Assembly (NCBI GenBank): GCA_035509315.1
Contig: DATJLS010000080.1
Coordinates: 62,001 to 126,000, forward strand
From: JAKAWQ01 sp035509315
Lineage (GTDB): Bacteria; Pseudomonadota; Alphaproteobacteria; Acetobacterales; Acetobacteraceae
Reading direction: 5' to 3'
Length of the DNA stretch: 64,000 nt
Made by a program: the position numbers and the translations under genes. The notes beneath the pieces were generated by a model. The model did not search any database and was not told where the DNA came from. It was given only the letters and a program-made list of their open reading frames with translations. Shown piece by piece: positions 17,370-24,586 of this stretch (positions are counted from its first letter, which is position 1; each line of letters starts with the position of its first letter).

Positions 17370-18263
17370 TTACGATCCTCGCCGGTGCGTATCCTCGATA
17401 TGCTGGTAATAGCGCATCTCGGAATCGCGAATTTTCGACAGGCCAACAAGCTCGTTGAATGCCTCGAATTCGATCATCCGGTGGTCATAGGAAGCGGTGG
17501 TTCCGGTCTGGAGGAGCTCCGCGGCCATGTCCGTCGCCAGCTTCGCATAGGCGTAGGTGAACGCGTTCGGCCAGACGAGCGCGGCAAAGCCCATCGCTTG
17601 CAGCTCGGCGGCAGGCAGGATCGGCGTCTTGCCGCCCGGAATCATGTTGGCGAGGCTCGGCACTTTCACGAGGCCGGGGATCTCGCGCATCTGATCGAGA
17701 GTCTCCGGCGCCTCGAGAAAGACCCAATCGGCTCCGGCCTCGATGGCAAGATGCGCACGCTCAACCGCGTCCGAAATCCCGTTGACGGCGATCGCATCGG
17801 TGCGCGCCAGGATGGTAAAGTCCTGATCGGTGCGCGCATCCACCGCGGCCCTGATTTTGGCCACGAATTCGTCGATCGGCACGACGTGCTTGCCCGACAT
17901 ATGGCCGCAGCGCTTCGGCGAGACCTGATCCTCAAGCATCAGGGAGGCAGCGCCCGCCTTTTCCATCTGTCTCACGGTTCGCTGCACATTGGTGGTATTG
18001 CCGTGGCCGTTGTCACCGTCCGCCCAGACCGGCAGATCAACAGTGTCGGCCATCCGCCAGACGGTGTCCACCATCTCCGAAAGTGTCAGAAGCTCGACAT
18101 CCGGAGCGCCGATCAAGGCGGCGGAGTTGGCATAGCCAGCGCAACCCACTGCCTTGAAGCCCGCCCTCTCGATGATCTTCGCGCAGAGCGGATCGTGCGC
18201 GACAGGGATCATCAGGATCTCCGGCGCCTGAAGATGCTGCTTGAAGAGGCTGGTCTTTTTCAA
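17370..18263 (-). CDS. Isocitrate lyase/PEP mutase superfamily lyase
   Basis: A 297-residue TIM-barrel protein of the isocitrate lyase/PEP mutase superfamily. Asp residues in WADGDNGHGN (80-89) bind Mg. The catalytic loop reads EDQVSPKRCGH (111-121); the KRCGH element marks the C-C lyase branch (methylisocitrate, dimethylmalate or related lyases), whereas true PEP mutases have EDK followed by an Asn-Ser pair. It should cleave a substituted malate or isocitrate-like acid to a 2-oxo acid or glyoxylate and a second product. It is the first gene of the operon with the decarboxylase and cyclase genes. Copy A of the dispersed repeat lies in its upstream region. The exact substrate is not decidable. 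Confidence 0.85.
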   Translation of the reverse strand: MKKTSLFKQHLQAPEILMIPVAHDPLCAKIIERAGFKAVGCAGYANSAALIGAPDVELLTLSEMVDTVWRMADTVDLPVWADGDNGHGNTTNVQRTVRQMEKAGAASLMLEDQVSPKRCGHMSGKHVVPIDEFVAKIRAAVDARTDQDFTILARTDAIAVNGISDAVERAHLAIEAGADWVFLEAPETLDQMREIPGLVKVPSLANMIPGGKTPILPAAELQAMGFAALVWPNAFTYAYAKLATDMAAELLQTGTTASYDHRMIEFEAFNELVGLSKIRDSEMRYYQHIEDTHRRGS

Positions 18264-18404
18264 GGCGCTTTTCCCTCATTTCGGATGGGATACGTGCCGA
18301 TGGGAGGGCAAAGGAGAACCCGCCTCGCGCACAACGCAGCAATCGTGGAAATTGCAGCACATTGAAAAGATTTCATTGACGGACTGTGAACAACGTCATC
18401 GGAT

Positions 18405-18500
18405 AGAGTGTGATGGTCGAAGGTGGATTCACCGCAAGTCTGAATCACGCGAGAAAACAAATGCCAGAGCGGGATACGTAAGCGCAAGCGAACGCATCCC
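18405..18500 (+). repeat. Dispersed repeat 1, copy A
   Basis: A copy of a roughly 95-base intergenic repeat also present at 19388-19483 (inverted), 29349-29447 and 56438-56536 (inverted), with a partial relic at 44511. Shared core words are GTCTGAATCACGCGAGAAAA and GCGAACGCATCCC. The right end folds as GGGATaCGT ... ACGcATCCC with a GC-GCAA-GC tip. It lies between the divergent-facing lyase start and methyltransferase stop. Confidence 0.75.
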
Positions 18501-18539
18501 TCTCTCGCGCAGATGCCGAAGAGGCACGGGTCGACCTCT

Positions 18540-19370
18540 TCAGGGCTTATGCGCCACCAGCCGCACGCCGCCGAGGCTGCCGTTCCCATAGAGGCGCGCG
18601 ATGACCGCGTAGAATAGCTCCTGCGCGGCATAGGCGCCCTCGCCATGTGTTTCCGCATAGGATGCATGGTTCTCACGCCAAGATTCAAGCCGCCTGGCGG
18701 CGTACGGCGCCCAATCGTCCGTCAGATCCGTGGCATCGATTCCGATGAACCCAGCAGCGCGAAGATCGGCGGCATAATCCTCGATGCTCGTGACCGTGAT
18801 GCCGAAGACGATCGTGCGCAGATCACGCAGATCCCCCGACGCGAACGGCGCGCTCATGCAGAGATCCTCGATATAGCATCCGCCTCCCGGCTTGAGCGCA
18901 CGGACGAAACGTGCACAGAGCCGTCGCCGGTCCGCGATGTGCAAGATCGCCAGCCAGCTCACCACGGCATCGAAGGCTCGTTCCGCCATTGAAAAAGTGA
19001 GTGCGTCGCCGCAGAGATGGGTTACATGTTCGGCGAGGCCGGAGCGGCGGGTGAGATCACGGCCGATCGCATCGAGTTCCGGTTGCAGCTCGAGCGCGCT
19101 GGCATGGCAGCCCGTGGTATAGGCGAGATAGCGGGCAGGCCCGCCGATCCCTGAGCCGATATCGAGCACCCGGCTCCGCGGCCCGAGCTTGAGCCGCTCC
19201 GCCGCGGCGCGGACGGCATCGGCGCCGTGATAATGCCACTGATCGAGAGCGAGGAGGCGCTCCGGCGGGATCGGATCCTTGGGGCCAATGCCGGATGCCG
19301 CCAGCCCGCGTTCGATCCGATCCAGATTCGTGTAGAGCGGCATCGCATCGATTGTCGGTGTCTCGTCCAT
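18540..19370 (-). CDS. Class I SAM-dependent methyltransferase (small-molecule type)
   Basis: A 276-residue methyltransferase with motif I VLDIGSGIGGPARYLA (about residues 69-84), LELQPELDAIGRDL for ribose binding, GDALTFSM, and VSWLAILHIADRRRL plus ALKPGGGCYIEDL. The DQWHYHG segment before motif I resembles glycine-sarcosine or phosphoethanolamine N-methyltransferases. The substrate is probably a small amine or lipid head group, but this is a weak inference. The gene stands alone and is bracketed by two inverted copies of the dispersed repeat (18405-18500 and 19388-19483), so its gain or loss as a cassette is possible. Confidence 0.82.
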   Translation of the reverse strand: MDETPTIDAMPLYTNLDRIERGLAASGIGPKDPIPPERLLALDQWHYHGADAVRAAAERLKLGPRSRVLDIGSGIGGPARYLAYTTGCHASALELQPELDAIGRDLTRRSGLAEHVTHLCGDALTFSMAERAFDAVVSWLAILHIADRRRLCARFVRALKPGGGCYIEDLCMSAPFASGDLRDLRTIVFGITVTSIEDYAADLRAAGFIGIDATDLTDDWAPYAARRLESWRENHASYAETHGEGAYAAQELFYAVIARLYGNGSLGGVRLVAHKP

Positions 19371-19387
19371 CTCACGTCCCCTCGTGC

Positions 19388-19483
19388 GGGATGCGTTCGC
19401 TCTCGCTCACGGATCCCGCTTTCGCCATTTGCTTTCCCACGTGATTCAGACCTACGGTATTCTACCTTCGGTCATCGGGCTCT
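19388..19483 (-). repeat. Dispersed repeat 1, copy C
   Basis: Reverse-orientation copy of the repeat at 18405-18500. On the minus strand it reads GTCTGAATCACG, then GGGATcCGT, a GC-GAGA-GC tip and ACGcATCCC. The extra pairs GC at both ends of this hairpin (GCGGGAT/ATCCCGC) are also complementary. It begins 18 bases upstream of the methyltransferase start at 19370. Confidence 0.75.
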
Positions 19484-19550
19484 CGTTCCTTTATCGAGAC
19501 GTACACGCGCGCGGGAGATCGGGACAGCGAAATATTCTGGGTGGGAAAAG

Positions 19551-20171
19551 TCAAGGCAACCGGGCTGCGATGAGATCGATCAGGGCGGACATGCCGTTAT
19601 GCCCGTTGCCTTCGTGAATGACGGAATCATGCACCCGCAATGTCAGGATCGAGAGATCCGCGAAATCCGCGCGCAGCATCTCTTCCGTGTAGAGATTTTC
19701 GGGTGTCGAAGGCCCGCCGGTGCCGTAGGCGACCTGCTCCGGCCGGTAGCCCTGCAGCAGCAGAAGCCCGCCCGGCTTCAGCGCCCGCTTCATGCGCACG
19801 AAGATCGCCTCCCGCGCGAAAGGATCGAAGACCTGCATGAAGATGCCGACCACGAGGTCGAACGCCGCCTCCGGCCAGTCCCACTGCCTGAGGTCGGCGA
19901 GCACCGTGTGGATCGTGACACCACGGCGGGCGGCGAGAAGTCGGGCCTTGGCAAGCCCGTTGGGTGAGAAATCGACAGTGGTGACATCGAGCCCCTGGCG
20001 CGCGAGCCAGACGCCGTTGCGGCCCTCCCCGTCCGCAAGCACGAGCGCCTTCCATCCAGGCTTGAGGCGTCCCGACTCCCTCGCGAGGAAGGCGTTCGGC
20101 TCAGTGCCAAACACATACGTTTCGGCGGCGAAGCGCGCGTCCCAGCGCGCGCGGTGCGGGTCCTCGCTCAG
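19551..20171 (-). CDS. Class I SAM-dependent methyltransferase, probable CTG start
   Basis: A small Rossmann methyltransferase: ALVLADGEGRNGVWLARQG (motif I), VTTVDFSPNGLAKARLLA, FDLVVGIF and LKPGGLLLLQGYRP. The only ordinary start in this frame is GTG at 20114 (M-FGTEPNAFLA), which would delete the N-terminal helix that relatives carry. The frame continues upstream as SEDPHRARWDARFAAETYVFG and reaches CTG at 20171, within the sequence CTGA that also holds the rppH stop. Translational re-initiation at CTG would give 206 residues. The protein may be a TehB-like or thiol/metalloid methyltransferase; the substrate is unknown. Confidence 0.75.
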   Translation of the reverse strand: MSEDPHRARWDARFAAETYVFGTEPNAFLARESGRLKPGWKALVLADGEGRNGVWLARQGLDVTTVDFSPNGLAKARLLAARRGVTIHTVLADLRQWDWPEAAFDLVVGIFMQVFDPFAREAIFVRMKRALKPGGLLLLQGYRPEQVAYGTGGPSTPENLYTEEMLRADFADLSILTLRVHDSVIHEGNGHNGMSALIDLIAARLP

Positions 20172-20671
20172 CCTTCGTTCTCCGGCACGGCGAACCGGGC
20201 GAAGGAGCGGACGAGCGTTTCATAGATCGCGCGTTTGAACCCGACCGCCAGCGCGGGAAGCTCCGCGAGCACCACCCAGCGCCAGGCATCGAACTCCGGG
20301 TGATGCGGGTCCCGGTCGAGGCGGATATCGCTGTCCTTGCCGAGAAAGCGCAGCGCGAACCAGCGCTGCCTTTGACCGCGATAGCGTCCGCGGAGCGCCA
20401 CGCCGACGAGCTCGGCCGGCAGGTCGTAGCTCAGCCATTCGGGATGTTCGCCGATGATGCCGAAACGATCCGTGCCGATCTCCTCGGCAAGCTCGCGCAG
20501 AACCGCCACGCGTGGGTCCTCCCCGGCATCGATCCCGCCTTGGGGCAGCTGCCAGGCTTCCGCGTTCGGCCTGTCGGCGCGGCGGGCCACCAGCACCCGG
20601 CCGGCACGATCGAACAGCACCGCGCCGGCGTTCAACCGATAAGGCAACGCCGAACCCCGATCCGTGCTCAT
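20168..20671 (-). CDS. rppH: RNA pyrophosphohydrolase (Nudix)
   Basis: A 167-residue Nudix hydrolase that removes pyrophosphate from 5'-triphosphate RNA and starts mRNA decay. Visible are LPYRLNAGAVLFDRAGRVLVA, LPQGGIDAGEDP leading into the Nudix box with RELAEEIG, and the RppH-typical RYRGQRQRWFALRF and HPEFDAWRWV. The length is usual for RppH. The ATG (20671) overlaps the stop of the polysaccharide-deacetylase gene as ATGA, and its own stop overlaps the CTG of the next gene. This places it inside a tightly packed minus-strand operon of envelope genes. Confidence 0.94.
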   Translation of the reverse strand: MSTDRGSALPYRLNAGAVLFDRAGRVLVARRADRPNAEAWQLPQGGIDAGEDPRVAVLRELAEEIGTDRFGIIGEHPEWLSYDLPAELVGVALRGRYRGQRQRWFALRFLGKDSDIRLDRDPHHPEFDAWRWVVLAELPALAVGFKRAIYETLVRSFARFAVPENEG

Positions 20672-21753
20672 GGGTTGCCCGCGGACTCGGCCGCTCCGGG
20701 TGCAGGGGCGGTTTCCGCCTGATGCGTCGGTGGCCGCACCAACGCCGTCACCGGCACAAGCACTAGCCCCTTGGCCCCGAGCGTGCCGGCCCAGCTTGCC
20801 ACGATCCCGATCGTCGTCGGCCCTGGCCATCCGACCACACCGAGCGCCGAGCCACGCTTTTGCGCGATCGTCTCGAGCTTGCCGAGATTGGCGCTGATCG
20901 CCGGCCCGACCGGCGGCACGTCCACCACCAGATCCGCCGTCCGGCCGGTGACCCAGGCAGGGTCGGGCTGGCCGGCGCGTGGGTCGATATAAAGGAGGCC
21001 GCGCCCGGCGAGCTGCCGCTCGAGCCCATCGAGCAATGAAGGCACGGCAGCGAAACGCTCGCCGTACATCCCGTCCATCGCACCGGTCGCGCCCACATAG
21101 CCCTCGATTCGCGAGAGCGTCCAATCGAGTCGCGCAAGATTCTGCTCCGGCGGTGCATTCACCAGCAGTGCCTCGTCACCGGGATTGTTGAGCGGGTACC
21201 CCTCCGGCTCGAGCGGCAGCGAGATGAGAATTTCGTGGCCTTTGCCGCGCGCCTCGGCGAGCAACTTCGAGGGATCGACCGTGTAGGGTGAGAAGGCGAG
21301 CGTGACGGGGCCCGGAAGGGCGATCGCGGCTTCGCTCTCCTCCACCGATTCGCCGATCCCGGCGACGACTAGGCCGATGCGCGGTCGCGGATCGCCTGCG
21401 TCGAAAGCGCGCGCATAGACTTGCATCGGCGTCGCGCCGTCTGGCCCGATCCGCGGCAGCATCGCACGCGGCGCGCCGGGCGCCGGCTCAAGCAGCAGCG
21501 GATCGGGTGGCGCGATAGGTCCCGCCGTGCGCGGCGGCAGCGTGGCCGCGATCCGCGCCTGCCTTGCCGGAGCGGCGCCAGCGGCAACATGGGGCGGCGG
21601 CGTGGGACGGGCTGGCGGCCCAAGCCATTGCAGCAGTGCCGCCCCGCCGCCGAGCAGGATGATCACCACCACCCAGAACCGGCCGAGCGCCCGCCATCCC
21701 CCACCCCCCGGCGCCGCACGAGGCACCTTGCCCGGGGGAGTCGGCGCGGGCAT
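20668..21753 (-). CDS. Divergent polysaccharide deacetylase family protein (YibQ-like)
   Basis: A 361-residue protein with one N-terminal membrane segment (ALGRFWVVVIILLGGGAALL, about residues 22-41), a long proline/alanine-rich linker (about 45-100) and a C-terminal divergent polysaccharide deacetylase domain. The latter shows RIGLVVAGIGESVEESE, VTLAFSPYTVDPSKLLAEAR, GHEILISLPLEPEGYP and YIDPRAG. The family is periplasmic, structurally related to carbohydrate esterase 4, and usually found next to envC and ctpA as here. Its deacetylase activity is unproven. It overlaps rppH by four bases. The function is presumably cell-wall maintenance or division; that is inference from context. Confidence 0.88.
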   Translation of the reverse strand: MPAPTPPGKVPRAAPGGGGWRALGRFWVVVIILLGGGAALLQWLGPPARPTPPPHVAAGAAPARQARIAATLPPRTAGPIAPPDPLLLEPAPGAPRAMLPRIGPDGATPMQVYARAFDAGDPRPRIGLVVAGIGESVEESEAAIALPGPVTLAFSPYTVDPSKLLAEARGKGHEILISLPLEPEGYPLNNPGDEALLVNAPPEQNLARLDWTLSRIEGYVGATGAMDGMYGERFAAVPSLLDGLERQLAGRGLLYIDPRAGQPDPAWVTGRTADLVVDVPPVGPAISANLGKLETIAQKRGSALGVVGWPGPTTIGIVASWAGTLGAKGLVLVPVTALVRPPTHQAETAPAPGAAESAGNP

Positions 21754-21794
21754 CGGCAGGGCGGTCCCGGGGCGCGCGCTCCGCGCTACGCCTC

Positions 21795-23198
21795 CTACCG
21801 GGTCGTCGCGGTATTCTGCGCGGTCATCGCCTGCACCAGCTTCAGGGCCTGCTGGAGCTGGAAGTCGGTGCTCGGCTTGTTCGGGTCATAGGCAGGCCAG
21901 CCGGCCGGAGGCTTGGACGGGATCTCCTTGACGATCGGTGGCAGATCGGTGCGCGGCGGCGGACCCGCTGTGGCGGGCACGCCGCCGGTGTTCGAGAGCG
22001 TGTTGTTGAGATCGCTCTCATGCTCCGGCCCAAAGCTCGGCTCGGGGGTGGCCGTCTCGGAGACCTTCACGTCCGGCACAATGCCGAGCCCCTGGATCGA
22101 ACGGCCCGAGGGCGTGTAGTAGCGCGCGGTCGTCAGGCGGATCGCGCCATTGTCGCCGGGCAGCGGGATCACCGTCTGCACCGAGCCTTTGCCGAAGGTG
22201 CGCGTGCCGAGAATGATCGCCCGGCGATTGTCCTGAAGCGCCCCGGAGACGATCTCGGCCGCGGAGGCCGTACCGTCATTGACGAGCACGACGAGCGGTG
22301 CCTGGCCGATGATGTCCTGGCCGGGGGTCGCGTCCCAGCGCTGGTCGTCGTCGGCATGGCGGCCGCGCGTCGAGACGATCTCACCCTGGGTCATGAAGTC
22401 GTTCGCGACCGCGACCGCCTGATCGAGCAGCCCGCCGGGATTGTTCCTCAAATCGAGGATATAGCCGCTGATATGACCATGCGCCTGCTCCTTCAGGCTC
22501 TCCACGGCCTTGCGGATCCCCGAGCTCGCGGTCTCGTCGAACTCGGCGAGGCGGATATAGCCGACATTGCCGAGAAGATTCTGGTGCACGATCTGGACGT
22601 GAATCACCTCGCGCGTCAGCGTCACCACGACCGGGTTGTTCACATTCTCACGCTTGATGGTCAGCGTGATCTGGCTTCCCGGCGCGCCGCGCATCCGGTT
22701 GACCGCGTCATTGAGCGAAAGCCCTTCCACGGTCTTGCCGTCGAGCGCCACGATCAGGTCGCCCGGCTTGATCCCGGCTTTCGCGGCCGGTGTGCCGTCG
22801 ATCGGCGTCACCACCTTGATGAAGCCCTGGTCCTCCGTCACCTCGAGGCCGAGGCCGCCGAAAGCGCCGCGCGTCTGGACCTGCATGTCATTGTACTGGC
22901 TCGGGTCCATGTAGTCGCTGTGCGGATCGAGCCCGCTCAGCATGCCGTTAAGCGCGTTATAGACCAGGGTCTTCGAGGAGACCGGATCGACGTAATCGGC
23001 CTTCACCCGCTCGAAGACGTCGCCGAAGAGGCTGAGCAGGCGATAGGTGTCGGCATTGCCGTCGCCGGCATCCTGGGCGAGCGCCGGCGGAATGCCGAGG
23101 CTCGGCCCGAGCGTGCGCGTGATCAGCCCCGAGGCCGGCAGCGCCGCCACGCCGGCCAGGAAGGCAGTGCCCAAGAGCAGGCCCTTGCGTAGTTTCAT
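21795..23198 (-). CDS. ctpA: Carboxy-terminal processing protease (S41)
   Basis: A 467-residue periplasmic serine protease. It has a signal peptide (MKLRKGLLLGTAFLAGVAAL), a PDZ domain (about residues 100-185, with GAFGGLGLEV and IKPGDLIVALDG), and a catalytic core with Ser in NDGTASAAEIVSGAL and Lys in TFGKGSVQTVIPL, plus the conserved LDLRNNPGGLLDQA. The C-terminal part is a low-complexity Pro-rich tail. The start ATG 23198 follows GGAAGGACGAGA. CtpA-type proteases degrade or process periplasmic proteins, including cell-wall hydrolases, and need an activator. The gene lies between envC and the polysaccharide-deacetylase gene, the usual alphaproteobacterial arrangement. Confidence 0.95.
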   Translation of the reverse strand: MKLRKGLLLGTAFLAGVAALPASGLITRTLGPSLGIPPALAQDAGDGNADTYRLLSLFGDVFERVKADYVDPVSSKTLVYNALNGMLSGLDPHSDYMDPSQYNDMQVQTRGAFGGLGLEVTEDQGFIKVVTPIDGTPAAKAGIKPGDLIVALDGKTVEGLSLNDAVNRMRGAPGSQITLTIKRENVNNPVVVTLTREVIHVQIVHQNLLGNVGYIRLAEFDETASSGIRKAVESLKEQAHGHISGYILDLRNNPGGLLDQAVAVANDFMTQGEIVSTRGRHADDDQRWDATPGQDIIGQAPLVVLVNDGTASAAEIVSGALQDNRRAIILGTRTFGKGSVQTVIPLPGDNGAIRLTTARYYTPSGRSIQGLGIVPDVKVSETATPEPSFGPEHESDLNNTLSNTGGVPATAGPPPRTDLPPIVKEIPSKPPAGWPAYDPNKPSTDFQLQQALKLVQAMTAQNTATTR

Positions 23199-23296
23199 TC
23201 TCGTCCTTCCTGGGCGCGATACGCCCTCTCTCCGGGCGCGGGAGACCCGGCTTTTTCGATCCATCTGTCCATATTACCTACCGAAGTCTCGCGCTC

Positions 23297-24577
23297 CTAT
23301 CCCCTCGCGTGCAGCCATGGCAAAGGATTCACCGCCTGCCCGCCATGGTGCAGCTCCAGATAAAGGGTGGGACGCGAGGCTTTCGAGTCCGGATCCCATC
23401 CTGCCATGACGCCGACCGCTTCTCCCGCCGAGACGCTGCTTCCCGCGCTTACCAGCAGCTTCGTCATTCCCGCCAGGACGAAGCGGTAGTCGTTGCCGCA
23501 ATCGAGGATGACGAGCTGGCCGTAACTGCGGAAGGGTGCGGCGAACTCGACCATCCCGCTGCACGGGGCGAGCACATGGGCGCCGGGCGCGGTCTGATAA
23601 CGGATGCCGTTCGCAGGGCCGGCGGGTGTGGGCGCGCCATAGGCGCTGACCAGCACGCCAGCGACCGGCGCTCCACCAACGGGCGCCCCATTGGCCGACA
23701 GCGTGGAGGGCGCCGGCACCGGCGGACGTGCCAGGGACACTTTCTCCTCCCGGGCCACTTCCGCCTGCCGGGCAGCTTCCGACCGACGGGCGGCCGCTTC
23801 CCGGGCGGCCTCCGCCGCCCGCGCGGCAGCCGCCTGAAGGCTCGCGATCACGCCCTGCAAGGTCCTGGCCTGCGCGGCTTCCCTCGCCGCTGCCGTGGTT
23901 GCGGCGGCCGCTTCACTTCGCGACTTGGCCTCGCTTTCGCTCGCCGCCTCGATCTCGCGATCGAGCAGAGCCGCGTCCTCCTCCTGCTGCGCCTCGGCCA
24001 TCTTGAGTGCCGCGTTTTGGGCGGCGATCTCGGCCGAGATCTTTTCTACCCGCGCTTGCTCCGCACGCAGTGCCGCCGCCTGGCGCTCGATATCCTTCGC
24101 GACCCCCTGAAGCACGAGCACGCCGCGCAGCGCATCCTCGGGCGAGGCCGGCACGGCGAGCAGCGTCTCGGCGGGATAGAGCGAGAGCCGCTCGAGCAAC
24201 GGCAGGACGGGGGCGAAGGCACGAGCCCGTGCCGTGAGCGCGGCTTCTTCGCGCGCGCGCTCCTGCCCGAGCTGGTCTAGGCGGAGCGCCATCTCCTCGA
24301 TTGCCGTCTCGGCCAGACGCAGCTGCTCGGAAGCCTTCACGCGCTGCGCTGTCAGAAGCGCCCGCTTCCGGGCGGCTTCCTCGGCTGCCGCGGCAGCTTG
24401 CCGGGCGGCGGCGAGCGCTGCCTTCTGGCTCGCTTCCGCACTCTCGAGCGCCTGCCTCGCCTGCTCTTCCGTTGCCGGCGCCCCGGCGGCCGGCTTCCGC
24501 GCGCTCCCCGGCGCGTCCGGGGGGCTGGCGGCAGCCAGAAGGATGAGGAGAAGGCTTGCCGACGGCCGGCTCCGCAT
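23297..24577 (-). CDS. envC: Murein hydrolase activator EnvC family protein
   Basis: A 426-residue protein with a signal peptide (RPSASLLLILLAAASPPDA), a long alanine-rich coiled coil (about residues 35-270) and a C-terminal LytM/M23 domain (about 310-426). The LytM domain contains VLAPCSGMVEFAAPFRSYGQ and LYLELHHGGQAVNPLPWL, but the His and Asp zinc ligands of active M23 enzymes are missing (NGIRYQ replaces the HxGxD element). It is therefore likely an amidase activator at the division site, like EnvC, not a peptidase. It lies 9 bases after gpmI and 98 bases before ctpA in the same direction. Confidence 0.9.
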   Translation of the reverse strand: MRSRPSASLLLILLAAASPPDAPGSARKPAAGAPATEEQARQALESAEASQKAALAAARQAAAAAEEAARKRALLTAQRVKASEQLRLAETAIEEMALRLDQLGQERAREEAALTARARAFAPVLPLLERLSLYPAETLLAVPASPEDALRGVLVLQGVAKDIERQAAALRAEQARVEKISAEIAAQNAALKMAEAQQEEDAALLDREIEAASESEAKSRSEAAAATTAAAREAAQARTLQGVIASLQAAAARAAEAAREAAARRSEAARQAEVAREEKVSLARPPVPAPSTLSANGAPVGGAPVAGVLVSAYGAPTPAGPANGIRYQTAPGAHVLAPCSGMVEFAAPFRSYGQLVILDCGNDYRFVLAGMTKLLVSAGSSVSAGEAVGVMAGWDPDSKASRPTLYLELHHGGQAVNPLPWLHARG

Positions 24578-24586
24578 CGCCCGCGA

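Noticed and set aside
17370..18263. PEP mutase with phosphonopyruvate decarboxylase (phosphonate pathway)
   Set aside because: The catalytic loop is EDQVSPKRCGH, the lyase type, and not the EDK...NS form of PEP mutase. The partner enzyme has the pyruvate decarboxylase residue set.
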